Assembly: GCF_003363155.1 (NCBI RefSeq)
Contig: NZ_QRBE01000003.1
Coordinates: 62,001-126,000, forward strand
Length of the DNA stretch: 64,000 bases
Source: Dyella monticola
GTDB lineage: Bacteria; Pseudomonadota; Gammaproteobacteria; Xanthomonadales; Rhodanobacteraceae
Reading direction: 5' to 3'
Positions 41,004-50,055 of the stretch are shown in pieces; the first letter of the stretch is position 1; each line of letters starts with the position of its first letter. Position numbers and translations under genes: made by a program. The notes under the pieces are model-generated. The model ran no database searches, was not told where the DNA came from, and saw only the letters and a list, made by a program, of their open reading frames with translations.

Positions 41004-42014
41004 ATGACCGGGCAAGGCAAGGTGAAATGGGGTGTTCTTGGGGTTGCCAATATCGCCGTGAAGAAGGTTATCCCGGCCATGCAGCTCGGTCGGGACGGCA
41101 GCATCGTGGCGATCGCCTCGCGCGATCTGGGCAAAGCGCACGCCGCGGCGCGCGCTTTGGACATCCCCAAGGCCTACGGTTCCTATGAGGAGCTCCTCGC
41201 CGACCCCGAGATCGAAGCGATCTACAACCCTTTGCCGAATCATCTGCATGTGCCCTGGTCGATCAAAGCGGCCGAGGCCGGCAAGCACGTCCTGTGCGAA
41301 AAACCGATCAGCCTGACGGTGGCCGAAGCGAAGACGCTGCTCGCCGCGCAGCAACGCACTGGCGTGAAGATCGGCGAAGCGTTCATGGTTTGCACGCATC
41401 CGCAGTGGCTGCGCACGCGCGAGCTAGTGCGTTCGGGTCACATTGGCACGCTCAAGACCATCATGGGCGCCTTCAGTTATTTCAATCGAGACCCCGGCAA
41501 TGTTCGCAACGTTGCTCAATGGGGCGGTGGCGGCTTGATGGACATCGGTTGTTATCCGATTACCACTTCACGCTTCATTTTTGGCGAAGAGCCCACGCGC
41601 GTCATGGGTTTGATCGAACGCGATCCAGAATTCAAGGTGGATCGGCTCGCTTCGGCGATATTGGATTTTCCATCCGGCCAATCGATTTTTACCTGCAGCA
41701 CGCAAATGACACCCTATCAGCGCATGCAGTTCTTGGGCACGACGGGGCGCATCGAGATCGAAATCCCTTTCAATGCGCCGCCCGATCGCCCGACGCGGCT
41801 TTTTATCGATGACGGTCGCGACGTTTTCGGCGGTGGCATCACTACCGAGACGCTGCCGGTCTGTGATCAGTACACCATTCAGGGCGATGCTTTTTCGCGC
41901 GCCATCCGTGGCGACGGCGACGTGCCAGTTTCGATGGACAGTGCCATAGCGAACATGGCCGTTATCGAAGCGGTGTTTCGCTCGGCCGAATCCGGAAAGT
42001 GGGAAAAACCCTGA
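41004..42014 (+). CDS. Gfo/Idh/MocA-family NAD(P)-dependent oxidoreductase
   Basis: A 336-residue enzyme. The N-terminal Rossmann domain has WGVLGVANIAVKKVIPAM (glycine-rich loop with one Gly replaced by Ala) and AIYNPLPNHLHVPWSIKAAE; the hallmark EKPISLTVAEAK follows. The C-terminal domain shows GGGGLMDIGCYPITTSRFIF, with the catalytic-like Asp and Tyr. A strong GGAGCGAAG precedes the ATG. Members oxidise or reduce sugars and cyclitols; the substrate cannot be inferred here. Confidence 0.92.
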   Translation: MTGQGKVKWGVLGVANIAVKKVIPAMQLGRDGSIVAIASRDLGKAHAAARALDIPKAYGSYEELLADPEIEAIYNPLPNHLHVPWSIKAAEAGKHVLCEKPISLTVAEAKTLLAAQQRTGVKIGEAFMVCTHPQWLRTRELVRSGHIGTLKTIMGAFSYFNRDPGNVRNVAQWGGGGLMDIGCYPITTSRFIFGEEPTRVMGLIERDPEFKVDRLASAILDFPSGQSIFTCSTQMTPYQRMQFLGTTGRIEIEIPFNAPPDRPTRLFIDDGRDVFGGGITTETLPVCDQYTIQGDAFSRAIRGDGDVPVSMDSAIANMAVIEAVFRSAESGKWEKP

Positions 42015-42097
42015 CTGTTGGCCCTGGACCGCATGCCGGGCATGGCCTACCCTGCATCGGCTGATGTGTTGTTTTCCCACGCTGCCGCGAGGACGTC

Positions 42098-42472
42098 ATG
42101 AAATTCCTGGTCATGATTTACAACGACGACAATCTGCTCGATGCGCTCGCCCCCGGCCAATACGACAGCATGATGCACGGGTGCTTCAAGCATGCCGACG
42201 AGCTGCGTGCTAAGGGTCATCTGCTCGACTCGATGCAGCTGGGGCCGCCGACGAAAACGAAAACGGTGCGCGTGCGCAACCAGCGCACCACCGTGATCGA
42301 TGGGCCTTATACGGAAGCGCGTGAGTACCTGGGCGGTTTCAACCTGATCGAAGCGGCCGATATCGATGAGGCCGTACGCATTGCGCAGACCTTTCCGTGG
42401 GCGGCAACCGGGTGCATCGAGGTGCGGCCGGTGCATGATATTCAGGCGGAAAGGGAGCGGGTCGGGGCCTAG
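42098..42472 (+). CDS. YCII-related (DGPF-type) domain protein
   Basis: A 124-residue ferredoxin-like fold protein. MKFLVMIYNDDNLLDAL and the typical VIDGPYTEAREYLGGFNLIE (variant of the DGPF/DGPYxExKE motif) are diagnostic, and EAVRIAQTFPWAATGCIEVR matches the C-terminal half. In other bacteria it pairs with ECF sigma factors, but none is next to it here. Function is unknown. It lies 83 bases after the oxidoreductase gene in the same direction. Confidence 0.9.
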   Translation: MKFLVMIYNDDNLLDALAPGQYDSMMHGCFKHADELRAKGHLLDSMQLGPPTKTKTVRVRNQRTTVIDGPYTEAREYLGGFNLIEAADIDEAVRIAQTFPWAATGCIEVRPVHDIQAERERVGA

Positions 42473-42535
42473 GGCGTCTGCTGGTTCTGCGCATTGCCGC
42501 GCTTGCCCGCAAAACTTCATCTCGCCTCACCGTCT

Positions 42536-42553
42536 CCGGCCTTCGCCGGAATG
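42536..42553. repeat. REP-like palindrome (type 2)
   Basis: TCCGGCCTTCGCCGGA-type palindrome followed by ATGACGATGA, in the gap between convergent genes. Related copies lie at 45850-45867 and 55996-56017, always between genes. These short palindromes are common REP elements in the Xanthomonadales. Confidence 0.65.
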
Positions 42554-42635
42554 ACGATGAGGCGCGGTTGGAATGACACTAAGGCAGCGATTGAATGACG
42601 GGGCCAGAGTTTGCCCCTATGGCGCGAATGAGCCA

Positions 42636-43553
42636 CTAACCCCCCGTAAGCTCCTTCTGCTCCTCATCCAGCGGGAGCACCTCATCGAAGATGGTGTAGT
42701 CGATGATATTCACCCCATCGTCATCTCTGCGCACCAGATCGATGAAGCGGTAATTCCAGCGCACATCCTTGATGGCCCATTGGTGGCGCGCCATCATCGA
42801 TTGTGACGTGGTTTCATCAGTGCCTTCGATGGTAAGCAACAGCGTCGCCTCGCTCGCTTCCAGGCTTTCAGGCGAAACGCCATACAGCGGGCTGCTTTCG
42901 TCGATGACGTGCATGATGTTCCAGCTCAGCATGAAAATCGGATGCTGGTCGCGCACCAGGTCCAGATCGATGATGCGGCGGATGTGAAAGCCTTCCGGCG
43001 ATGCATACATGCTCAGCAAGTGCAGCTTTGCGGACGCTTGCGCGATCAGGTTCAATCGCATGTTGGCGGCGCGCATCATCAAGGTTTGCTTGCCATCGAT
43101 CATGCGCACGATGGGGTGTTTGCCGAACAGAATCTTGGCGCGGGGCCGCGAGAAGCGCGCGAAAATCAGGCCGGTGAACACGGCGATGTTACCCATCCCC
43201 AGGATGATTTCCCCCGTGGCCACCACGTGCGTGTAGACCGACTGCGGATGCATGTCACCGTAGCCTACGGTGGCGAGCGTTTCCACGCTGAAGAAAAACG
43301 CACCGGCCAAGCCCTTCGGAAATTGATTGGCGATGCCATTCGGGTCGACCTGGTAGATCATCGCGAACAAAGCGTTGAAGATCAGGAATACGCTGATCGC
43401 GAAGCCAAAGAACGCCGGCCAGCTCATGGTCAGCGCGCGGTGGTAGAAGTCGTCCCAGAAGCGCTCGTTCAATCCTTCGGAAACGAAGGGATGCCCGCCG
43501 ATCTGCACGACACGAGGTCGCCGCAGCAATGAGACCACCCGCTTGCCGTTCAT
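42636..43553 (-). CDS. Inward-rectifier-type potassium channel (KirBac)
   Basis: A 305-residue membrane channel. The chosen ATG gives MNGKRVVSLL and the slide helix FWDDFYHRALTMSWPAFFGF. Two membrane helices flank the pore with the filter TVGYGDMHP. The C-terminal half is the immunoglobulin-like cytoplasmic domain of Kir channels (LMMRAANMRLNLIAQASAKL, HPIFMLSWNIMHVIDESSPL). A start 32 codons upstream would run toward the divergent HAD gene and lacks support. It likely mediates potassium flux under ligand control. Confidence 0.94.
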   Translation of the reverse strand: MNGKRVVSLLRRPRVVQIGGHPFVSEGLNERFWDDFYHRALTMSWPAFFGFAISVFLIFNALFAMIYQVDPNGIANQFPKGLAGAFFFSVETLATVGYGDMHPQSVYTHVVATGEIILGMGNIAVFTGLIFARFSRPRAKILFGKHPIVRMIDGKQTLMMRAANMRLNLIAQASAKLHLLSMYASPEGFHIRRIIDLDLVRDQHPIFMLSWNIMHVIDESSPLYGVSPESLEASEATLLLTIEGTDETTSQSMMARHQWAIKDVRWNYRFIDLVRRDDDGVNIIDYTIFDEVLPLDEEQKELTGG

Positions 43554-43663
43554 GGTGAAAACCCCGTCGATGCCGTGCAGGGATTGTAGCGCCCAAGCGC
43601 GCCGCGGCCATGCACCCGGGGCGCCGGAGCGGTAAACTTGCCAGTCCATTGCGAGGAGCGCAC

Positions 43664-44383
43664 ATGCTCAAGCTCATTGGCTTCGACGGCGACGACACGC
43701 TCTGGCATAGCGAGGGTTATTACCGCCAGGCCAGCGCACGCTTCACCGAGATCGTCGCCCACTACGTGGACGTGGGTGACAGCCACGTGCAGGCCAGCAT
43801 GCTGGCTACCGAAAAGCGCAACCTGAAACTGTTCGGCTACGGTGCCAAAGGCATGACGCTGTCGATGGTGGAGACCGCCATCGCGATTACCGAAGGGCGC
43901 ATTTGCGCCACGGATATCCATCAACTGGTTGAAATCGGCAAGACGATACTGCAACACCCGGTGGAACTCTTGCCCGGCATACGCGATGCCGTGGCTGCCG
44001 TGGCCGAACACCATGACGTCGTGCTGATCACCAAGGGCGACTTGTTCCACCAGGAAAAGAAAGTGGCGCAGTCGGGCATGGCCGATGTGTTTCATCGGAT
44101 TGAAATCGTGTCCGAAAAAGATACGGCCACCTATCGCCGTGTACTCGATGAATTCTCGCTGGAGCCTGCGCAATTCGCGATGGTGGGCAACTCGCTGCGC
44201 TCGGACATCGAGCCGGTGATTCGTCTGGGTGGCTGGGGCGTGCACATGCCTTACCACGTGACGTGGGCGCACGAACTGGAAAACGGCCTGGGCGAAGCGG
44301 ATGCACCACGCATGCTTACCGTTGACGAGCCTTCGGCGATTCCTGCCGCCATCGCGCAACTGGCACAGCGCGCCGCGTCCTGA
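43664..44383 (+). CDS. HAD-superfamily hydrolase
   Basis: A 239-residue phosphatase-like protein. Motif I is GFDGDDTLWHSEG (DxDxT), motif II is VVLITKGD, motif III has KKVAQSGMADVFHRI and motif IV is AMVGNSLRSDIEPV. GAGGAGCG precedes the ATG. Family members hydrolyse small phosphorylated metabolites; the substrate is unknown. Divergent from the KirBac gene and followed by a small Cys-motif gene eight bases after its stop. Confidence 0.93.
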   Translation: MLKLIGFDGDDTLWHSEGYYRQASARFTEIVAHYVDVGDSHVQASMLATEKRNLKLFGYGAKGMTLSMVETAIAITEGRICATDIHQLVEIGKTILQHPVELLPGIRDAVAAVAEHHDVVLITKGDLFHQEKKVAQSGMADVFHRIEIVSEKDTATYRRVLDEFSLEPAQFAMVGNSLRSDIEPVIRLGGWGVHMPYHVTWAHELENGLGEADAPRMLTVDEPSAIPAAIAQLAQRAAS

Positions 44384-44390
44384 GCGAAGC

Positions 44391-44579
44391 ATGCTTACGT
44401 CACGCCACATCCAATGTCCTTATTGCGGAGAACGCGTCGAGATTCTGGTGGATGCCTCAGCGGGTGATCAGCAGTACATCGAGGATTGCCAAGTGTGTTG
44501 CCGGCCGATCAGCATCGCTGTGTGGGTGGGAGCGGATGACGAGGTGCAGGTGAGTGTGGCGGGAGAGGACGAGGTCTGA
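44391..44579 (+). CDS. CPXCG-motif zinc-ribbon-like small protein
   Basis: A 62-residue protein: MLTSRHIQCPYCGERVEILV, then a second pair in EDCQVCCRPISIAVWV, and an acidic tail (GEDEV). CPYCG and CxxC make a probable zinc ribbon; this is the widely conserved CPXCG cysteine-rich small protein family of gammaproteobacteria. It starts eight bases after the HAD stop, so they are co-transcribed. Function unknown. Confidence 0.85.
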   Translation: MLTSRHIQCPYCGERVEILVDASAGDQQYIEDCQVCCRPISIAVWVGADDEVQVSVAGEDEV

Positions 44580-44593
44580 TTCGCCGTGAATGG

Positions 44594-44719
44594 CTCCCTC
44601 CCCTACGTGCAGTAGGGGAGGGTTGGGGTGGGGTGAAGCGTCCACTCTCGCGGTGAATGTGTGCTTGCGGCAAGCGCGTGCGACGCCACCCCGGCCCTCC
44701 CCTGCAAGCAGGGAGGGAG
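44594..44719. repeat. Composite REP/MITE-like palindromic repeat, copy 2
   Basis: Same layout as the element at 37884-38009: left palindrome CTCCCCTACGTGCAGTAGGGG, then GGTTGGGGTGGGGTGAAGC, a core with CTCTCGCGG and TTGCGGCAAG, and a right palindrome CCCTCCCCTGCAAGCAGGG. It fills the gap between two convergent genes. Confidence 0.8.
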
Positions 44720-44723
44720 TAAG

Positions 44724-45359
44724 TCAGCACAAGGCGGCCGATTCCACGATGGCGACTCCTAATCGCTCAAGCGTCGCGCGCGTAGTCTCATCACTTTGCG
44801 GCGTTACCGGACGCGTGAGATCCCACACCAGATGCGCGCGAAAGCCCGCCATCAGCGCATCCTGCACCGTCCATAGCACGCACACCTCCCGCGCCAGCCC
44901 CACGGCATAAATCTCGCTCACGCCACGCGCCCGCAGCCATCCGGCCAGGCCAGTGCTGGGACGCTGGTCGTCTGGGCCGTGGTTTTCGTGGAAGGCGCTG
45001 TAGGAATCCACATCCGGGCGATTGCCTTTGCGCAGGATCAGGTCCACCGGCGACCAATCGATGCCCGGGTGAAGCGCTGCACCGGGCGTACCCTGCACGC
45101 AGTGGTCGGGCCACAAGGTTTGCGGATGACCGTAGAGTTCGATCTGCTGAAACGGGCGATAACCCTCATGCACGCTGGCGAACGAAACATGCCCGCGCGG
45201 ATGCCAATCCTGAGTGGCCACGCTCTGCCGGAACAGGCCACGGCGCAGCAGCCGATCGATGCCGGGCACAATGGCATCGCCTTCGTGGCAGGCAAGCGCG
45301 CCACCCGGCATGAAATCCGGTTGCACGTCGACAAGGATCAGCGCGGCGTTGGGGTGCAT
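44724..45359 (-). CDS. pncA: Nicotinamidase/isochorismatase-family hydrolase
   Basis: A 211-residue cysteine hydrolase. The catalytic triad is visible: Asp in LILVDVQPDFMPGGAL, Lys in LILRKGNRPDVDSYSAF, Cys in YAVGLAREVCVLWT. Zinc-ligand pattern DWHPRGHVSFA and the WPDHCVQGTPGA stretch are typical of PncA, which converts nicotinamide to nicotinate for NAD salvage. The ATG gives MHPNAALILVD. The usual Asp before the Cys helix (GLATDYCV) is replaced by GLAREVCV, so the exact substrate could differ. Confidence 0.87.
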   Translation of the reverse strand: MHPNAALILVDVQPDFMPGGALACHEGDAIVPGIDRLLRRGLFRQSVATQDWHPRGHVSFASVHEGYRPFQQIELYGHPQTLWPDHCVQGTPGAALHPGIDWSPVDLILRKGNRPDVDSYSAFHENHGPDDQRPSTGLAGWLRARGVSEIYAVGLAREVCVLWTVQDALMAGFRAHLVWDLTRPVTPQSDETTRATLERLGVAIVESAALC

Positions 45360-45447
45360 CGAAAAGCCCCGGCAGAGTGATCGCAAGATTCCACAGCGAA
45401 TCGCCGGCATAATGCAAGCGTCATCTTCAAACAGGCGGGAACGGCTG

Positions 45448-45831
45448 ATGCATTACGATCAATCGTGGATGGGCTATGGACTGGTGGGTGGCCTGGAAGC
45501 GGGCGGCATCAGCGCGGTCGTGGCATTGTTGGTGTACTTCATCGTTTACGCTTTCGGCCGCAAGCAGGGCTGGAGCCCGCTGCGCATGATCGCCATCGCC
45601 TTCCTGGTTTCACTGCTGCTCACCGCCAGCGGCGACATGTGGGACCTGATCTATTTCAACTATGCGCCGATGAATTCGCTGCAGTATCTGAAAGCGCGCC
45701 TCGCGCAGGTGCACGATCCGGACAACATCGGCCAGCGCGTATTTTGGGAAATGATCGGCGCGCTGGTGGGTGCCGGCCTGGGGTGGATTTTCCGCGGCGG
45801 GGATTGGCGTGGTGCGTTGCGCGGCGATTGA
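45448..45831 (+). CDS. Three-helix inner-membrane protein of unknown function
   Basis: A 127-residue membrane protein (MHYDQSWMGYGLVGGLEAGG). Membrane segments at ~15-38 (ISAVVALLVYFIVYAFG), ~50-68 (MIAIAFLVSLLLTASG) and ~103-120 (MIGALVGAGLGWIFRG). GGCGGGA precedes the ATG; the longer frame from 45214 lies over the divergent nicotinamidase gene. No family recognised. Confidence 0.7.
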   Translation: MHYDQSWMGYGLVGGLEAGGISAVVALLVYFIVYAFGRKQGWSPLRMIAIAFLVSLLLTASGDMWDLIYFNYAPMNSLQYLKARLAQVHDPDNIGQRVFWEMIGALVGAGLGWIFRGGDWRGALRGD

Positions 45832-45849
45832 CCACGTTCTTTAAGCCGT

Positions 45850-45867
45850 CGCCCCGGCGAAAGCCGG
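45850..45867. repeat. REP-like palindrome (type 2)
   Basis: CCCCGGCGAAAGCCGGGG, a perfect palindrome with a four-base loop, followed by CCAGGGTCTTTTGCTTTTAA. It stands just after the small membrane protein gene and may double as its terminator. Confidence 0.65.
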
Positions 45868-45970
45868 GGCCCAGGGTCTTTTGCTTTTAAGCCGCTGACA
45901 CCGGCTTTGTTCGCTCCTCAAGACCCGGCACATTCACGTGCCCTCTTCATGTACGTGGTGACGACGGGGG

Positions 45971-47371
45971 CTATAAAATCGGATCGAACAACCGCGCCAC
46001 ATGCATCGCAAGCCGCCGCGCGTACGATGCGCTGCCATATTCCTCATGCGTAATCAGCACCGCCCGCTCGAAATCATCGAGCAACATGCGCTCGACATCT
46101 TGAGCAAACGCACGATCCACGTTCAACGCACCGATCTCGAAGTTGAGCCGGAATGACCGGTTATCCAGATTCATGCTGCTGACGCACGCCGTATCGTCGT
46201 CGACCAGAATCACCTTCTGATGCATGAAGCCCGGTTGGTAGCGATAAATGCGAACGCCTGCTTCGATCGCACTATTGGCATGCAGGGTGGACGCAAGGAA
46301 AACCGTGTGATGGTCGGGACGTGAGGGTAGCAGTACGCGTACGTCCACGCCGCGCAGCACGGCCAACCGCAGCGCCGACATGACGGCCTGATCCGGCACG
46401 AAATAAGGCGTGGTGATCCACAGTCGCTTGCAGGCGGCATTGATGGCGACGGTGAAAAGCAGCGAGCAGCTTTCCTGCGGATCGGCCGGGCCGGTGGCCG
46501 CGATCAGCGTATACGCTTCCCCTTGCGCAGGGCGCGGCGGCAACATCGGCGGCAATTCGCCGGTCACCCAATGCCAATCCACGGCAAAGCTGCGCTGCAG
46601 ATCCAGCACCGCTGGCCCCGCCAATTGCAGATGGGTATCGCGCCAGGGCGAAAGTGGCGATTTCAAACCAAGGTATTCGTCGCCCACGTTCAAGCCGCCG
46701 AGAAAGCCCAGCCAGCCATCCACGACAACAATCTTGCGGTGATTGCGGAAGTTGAGCTGAAAGCGGTTGGGGCGGCGCTGCGTGGCAAAGGGATGGATGC
46801 CGACCCCGCCCTGTTGCAGCGCTTCCACATAATGGCCGGGTAGCGCGTGGCTGCCGATGCCATCGAACAAGACGAACACGCGCACGCCCGCCGCCGCGCG
46901 TTCCAGTAACGCCTTTTGCATGCGACGGCCAATGCCATCGTCATGGAAGATGAAAAACTGTACGAGGATGCACGTCTGGGCCTGCGCAATCGCGTCGAGC
47001 ATGGCCTCGAACGCAGCATGCCCATCGATCAGCAATTTCAGTTGCTGGCCGGAATGAAACATACCGTTCACCATCTGCGCAAGGGCGCCATAGCGCTCGC
47101 ATGAGGGCGGTATGCCGGCACGCTCGCCATCCTGCGATGCTTGCGAAAGGCGTTGCCGATGCGCGCGATGCAAGGTCACATAGCCGGAGAAATGGCTGCG
47201 CCCCAGATACAGGTACGGCACCAGCGTCACATACGGCAGCAGCGCCAGACCCAGCGCCCATGCGAACGCACCTTGCGGCGTACGCGTATGCATGACCGCA
47301 TGCATGGCGGCGAGAACGCCGGCCACATGCAGCAAGAAGGCGAGCAGAGGGAGCAGGTGCGAAAGGCTCAT
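45971..47371 (-). CDS. cls: Cardiolipin synthase (phospholipase D family)
   Basis: A 466-residue membrane-associated enzyme. Two N-terminal membrane helices (LLPLLAFLLHVAGVLAAM, GAFAWALGLALLPYVTLVPY) precede two PLD domains. HKD motif 1 is NFRNHRKIVVVDG with GGLNVGDEYLG after it; motif 2 is FMHQKVILVDDDTACVSSMN. It joins two phosphatidylglycerol molecules into cardiolipin, or uses a related donor. The chosen ATG directly precedes the first helix; the longer frame from 47629 overlaps the next gene. Confidence 0.94.
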   Translation of the reverse strand: MSLSHLLPLLAFLLHVAGVLAAMHAVMHTRTPQGAFAWALGLALLPYVTLVPYLYLGRSHFSGYVTLHRAHRQRLSQASQDGERAGIPPSCERYGALAQMVNGMFHSGQQLKLLIDGHAAFEAMLDAIAQAQTCILVQFFIFHDDGIGRRMQKALLERAAAGVRVFVLFDGIGSHALPGHYVEALQQGGVGIHPFATQRRPNRFQLNFRNHRKIVVVDGWLGFLGGLNVGDEYLGLKSPLSPWRDTHLQLAGPAVLDLQRSFAVDWHWVTGELPPMLPPRPAQGEAYTLIAATGPADPQESCSLLFTVAINAACKRLWITTPYFVPDQAVMSALRLAVLRGVDVRVLLPSRPDHHTVFLASTLHANSAIEAGVRIYRYQPGFMHQKVILVDDDTACVSSMNLDNRSFRLNFEIGALNVDRAFAQDVERMLLDDFERAVLITHEEYGSASYARRLAMHVARLFDPIL

Positions 47372-47483
47372 GGCGCGCGCTTCGAATCCTTCTCCCGGCG
47401 GGGATGTTTTGAATGAAGCGCAGTCTTGCGGAGATGCGTCATTGGCACAAGGCGTTCGAGCCTTTCGCCTTGCGCCGTTTCGC

Positions 47484-48851
47484 TTACGGGGCGAGCAGAT
47501 GGTCGGCCAGTTGCCGCGCCTGCTGGCGAACTTCCGGCATGGCGGTGGACTCCCACAGCGTGCCGCGCAGCATGCTGCCCATCGCGAAAAATCGCGGCCA
47601 CGCCTGACCGTCGTGCACGATCCGGCCATCGGGCATGGCCTGAAGGCCCAGGCCGAAGGGATCGGGACGGATATGCCCGTTGGTAACCAATTGCTGCAGA
47701 AGGGTGTGTTGCGTGCGGCGGATATCGGTATCCAGTCCGGTGCTCTGGATGATCAGGTCCGCATCCAGCGTGTGTTCCTGCGTTGCACCTTTAGGCAGGT
47801 AATGCATCTTGAGGCCGCGCTCGGTCGGCGCGACACCATGCAGGTGTCCAGTGAGACGTTGCAGTCGACCTTGTTTTTCCAATTCCATGATGGCCTGTGC
47901 GACTTGCGGTGGCATGCGATGCCGTGAGCGCTCCCATGCCCAGCGTGCATGGCGCAGGAAGCGTGCGCGATCGGCCTGTGGCAGCAGCAACCACAGCGCC
48001 TGCGTTTGAGGGCGCAGACAATCGATCACGCGGCGCCAATCGTCGGTATGCGTGACCGCTTCGCGCAATAGATGCATCCACGTGCGGATGTCGGGTGCGT
48101 CGCGCATCGATTCGATCAGTTCATCGCCGTCTTCGAACGGCAGCGCTGCACTGGCTTGATGCACTTGCGGCAGCAAGCCGTGACGCGAGAGCGCCGTGAA
48201 GCGCGCGTTCGGCCACACCGCGGCCAATTCGATGATCACGTCCACCGCCGTCAAACCAAGACCGATGACCACCACGTGATGCGCTTGCGTATCGGGCTTG
48301 GCATCGTTGAGCAACAGCCACGGCGCGGTCACATAACGACCGCTTGCCAGCGCGGCCTCATCCACCTGCGCAAGCGGGCGCGCAGGCAGCGTGCCGAGTG
48401 CGAGCACGGCAGCCTCGACGGTAGTGGTGGTTTCCCCTTGGAAGATGGTGACGCCGCTGTTTTCGGGCACCATCGCATCCACTTCATACGGCACGATGCG
48501 AACGTCGTGACCGTTTTCTTTGGCACGCGTCAGCGCGCTGGCGGTTTCCGCTTCGAGATATTCGCCATACCAACAGCGCGGCAGGAAGTCCGTGCCGGAA
48601 ATGCTGGGATCGCGCTTTTGCATGTATTGGAGAAACCCGCCCGGACGGCTGGCGAACATGCCCATCGAGGCCGCACGCACATTGAGCAGATGACGTTCCG
48701 AACGTGTACCGTACGCCACGCCGCGACCAGGCGTGCCGCCACCGGTGTACCAATCCAGATGCAACGGCTGCGGCAGCGGACGCTCCAGCAATTCGCTGAG
48801 CAGCGTAGCGCCCGCGGCGCCGCCGCCAATGATGGCGACGCGTCGAAACAT
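47484..48851 (-). CDS. FAD/NAD(P)-binding oxidoreductase
   Basis: A 455-residue flavoprotein of the FAD-NAD(P)-binding type. Dinucleotide loop in RRVAIIGGGAAGATLLSELL, a second Rossmann loop in HHVVVIGLGLTAVDVIIELA, and RHLLNVRAASMGMFASRPGG and DADLIIQSTGLDTDIR as family signatures. Proteins of this kind act as putative hydroxylases or amine/thiol oxidoreductases; substrate unknown. Its upstream neighbour on the same strand is a cysteine dioxygenase-like gene only 33 bases away, suggesting a shared sulfur-related role. Confidence 0.85.
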   Translation of the reverse strand: MFRRVAIIGGGAAGATLLSELLERPLPQPLHLDWYTGGGTPGRGVAYGTRSERHLLNVRAASMGMFASRPGGFLQYMQKRDPSISGTDFLPRCWYGEYLEAETASALTRAKENGHDVRIVPYEVDAMVPENSGVTIFQGETTTTVEAAVLALGTLPARPLAQVDEAALASGRYVTAPWLLLNDAKPDTQAHHVVVIGLGLTAVDVIIELAAVWPNARFTALSRHGLLPQVHQASAALPFEDGDELIESMRDAPDIRTWMHLLREAVTHTDDWRRVIDCLRPQTQALWLLLPQADRARFLRHARWAWERSRHRMPPQVAQAIMELEKQGRLQRLTGHLHGVAPTERGLKMHYLPKGATQEHTLDADLIIQSTGLDTDIRRTQHTLLQQLVTNGHIRPDPFGLGLQAMPDGRIVHDGQAWPRFFAMGSMLRGTLWESTAMPEVRQQARQLADHLLAP

Positions 48852-48884
48852 GTCACTCCTTAACCGGTTGGATGAAGCTTGATA

Positions 48885-49463
48885 TCAGACGCGCAGAGGC
48901 CCGGCAATCCGCGCACGTTGCGGCGCGCCCCGCCAGAACGGCTCGGATTGGGTTTGCGCGTAACTGGCGTAGTCATCCAGATCGCCGCCGTAGACATGCA
49001 GCGTCAGCGCCGTTTCGTGGCGCGAGAGATTGCGGCAACGATGCATGTAGGGCGGGTCGGCGTCGAACCACGTTGCATCGCCCGGCCCCAGCCAGTCACG
49101 TCCGCGCAAATGCCATGGCTCGGACGTGGATGCGCGCGACCACGATTCCACCTCGAGCGCGCCGTACAAACTCAATTCAATGCCCCACAAGCCGGCATGA
49201 TCGTGCGACGGCGAACTGTAGCCAGGCGGCCACGCCATCACCAGCACACTCGCGCCGGGACGCGCACGACGCGCGAGCAGCCAACGCTCAAAGCCCCGGT
49301 TGCGCACACGCAAATCGCGCAGGCCATGCCCAAGCGCCTGCGCATCGCGATGTACGATGGCACCTAATTCGCGCGCAAGCGAAGCAAGATCCGGATTTTT
49401 TTCGAGCGCGTGTGCAAGTGCACTATCACGTAAAGCCTTGAGACTATTTCGGTATGTACGCAT
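48885..49463 (-). CDS. Cysteine dioxygenase-type cupin enzyme
   Basis: A 192-residue cupin. The iron site is visible as PPGYSSPSHDHAGLWGIEL (His-x-His) and a distal His in LTLHVYGG. MHRCRNLS lies between. This is the cysteine dioxygenase type I pattern, which oxidises Cys or a related thiol acid to a sulfinate using O2. Co-transcribed with the FAD oxidoreductase downstream. The exact thiol substrate (cysteine, 3-mercaptopropionate) is not decidable by eye. Confidence 0.85.
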   Translation of the reverse strand: MRTYRNSLKALRDSALAHALEKNPDLASLARELGAIVHRDAQALGHGLRDLRVRNRGFERWLLARRARPGASVLVMAWPPGYSSPSHDHAGLWGIELSLYGALEVESWSRASTSEPWHLRGRDWLGPGDATWFDADPPYMHRCRNLSRHETALTLHVYGGDLDDYASYAQTQSEPFWRGAPQRARIAGPLRV

Positions 49464-49706
49464 AGGATTCGTAAGCAGACCGGGATGGCCCGCAGTGGAG
49501 CATGCACCGCGTTAAATGGTCGTAAGAGGCCGTAGACGGACGCTACCCCGGAGCGGGCGACTATGACTTCCGAGGCATGAAGGTAGGGCGGCATCGGCCT
49601 ATGCTTAAGACGTGTCAGGCGGCGGTGTGTAAAGCGCAGACGATTTATTAAACCTTTGTGCTGCGTAGCGCATCAGACAGGAATGACGGATGTCGGAGGA
49701 ACGGAC

Positions 49707-49991
49707 ATGATCGAGTTAATGGCAATCGTGGTAGTGGTCGGCATGCTGTGGGTGATCGGCTCGGTGATTGGCCTGATCTTCAAGCTGGTGTTCGGCCTGG
49801 TCGGTGGTCTTTTCGGCCTGCTCGCAGGCGCACTGGGATTGGTCATTGGCGGCGTGGTGATGTTGTTTGTGTTGCCACTCATCGCGCTGTCGTTGCTGCC
49901 GGTGATGTTGCCTGCGATGCTGCTGTTCGGCTTGGTCTGGGCGATCGTGCACGTTGCGCGCCGTTCGTCCGCCACACCGGTATCGCGCTGA
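49707..49991 (+). CDS. Small hydrophobic membrane protein
   Basis: A 94-residue protein (MIELMAIVVVVGMLWVIGSV) made of three closely spaced glycine-rich hydrophobic segments and a short basic tail (HVARRSSATPVSR). GGAGG lies seven bases before the ATG. It looks like a small envelope-stress or phage-shock-like membrane protein, but I cannot name a family. It ends at a strong stem-loop (50011-50036) before the convergent TonB-like gene. Confidence 0.7.
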   Translation: MIELMAIVVVVGMLWVIGSVIGLIFKLVFGLVGGLFGLLAGALGLVIGGVVMLFVLPLIALSLLPVMLPAMLLFGLVWAIVHVARRSSATPVSR

Positions 49992-50010
49992 TATCTTCAC
50001 TATCGAAACC

Positions 50011-50055
50011 TGACCCGGCGACATCCAGCCGGGTCAGGCTTTGCGCATTTTTTAC
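50011..50055 (+). terminator. Rho-independent terminator
   Basis: Perfect nine-base-pair stem TGACCCGGC/GCCGGGTCA (50011-50019/50028-50036), then a T-rich tract ending in six T at about 50048-50053. Serves the small membrane protein gene and perhaps the convergent gene. Confidence 0.75.
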
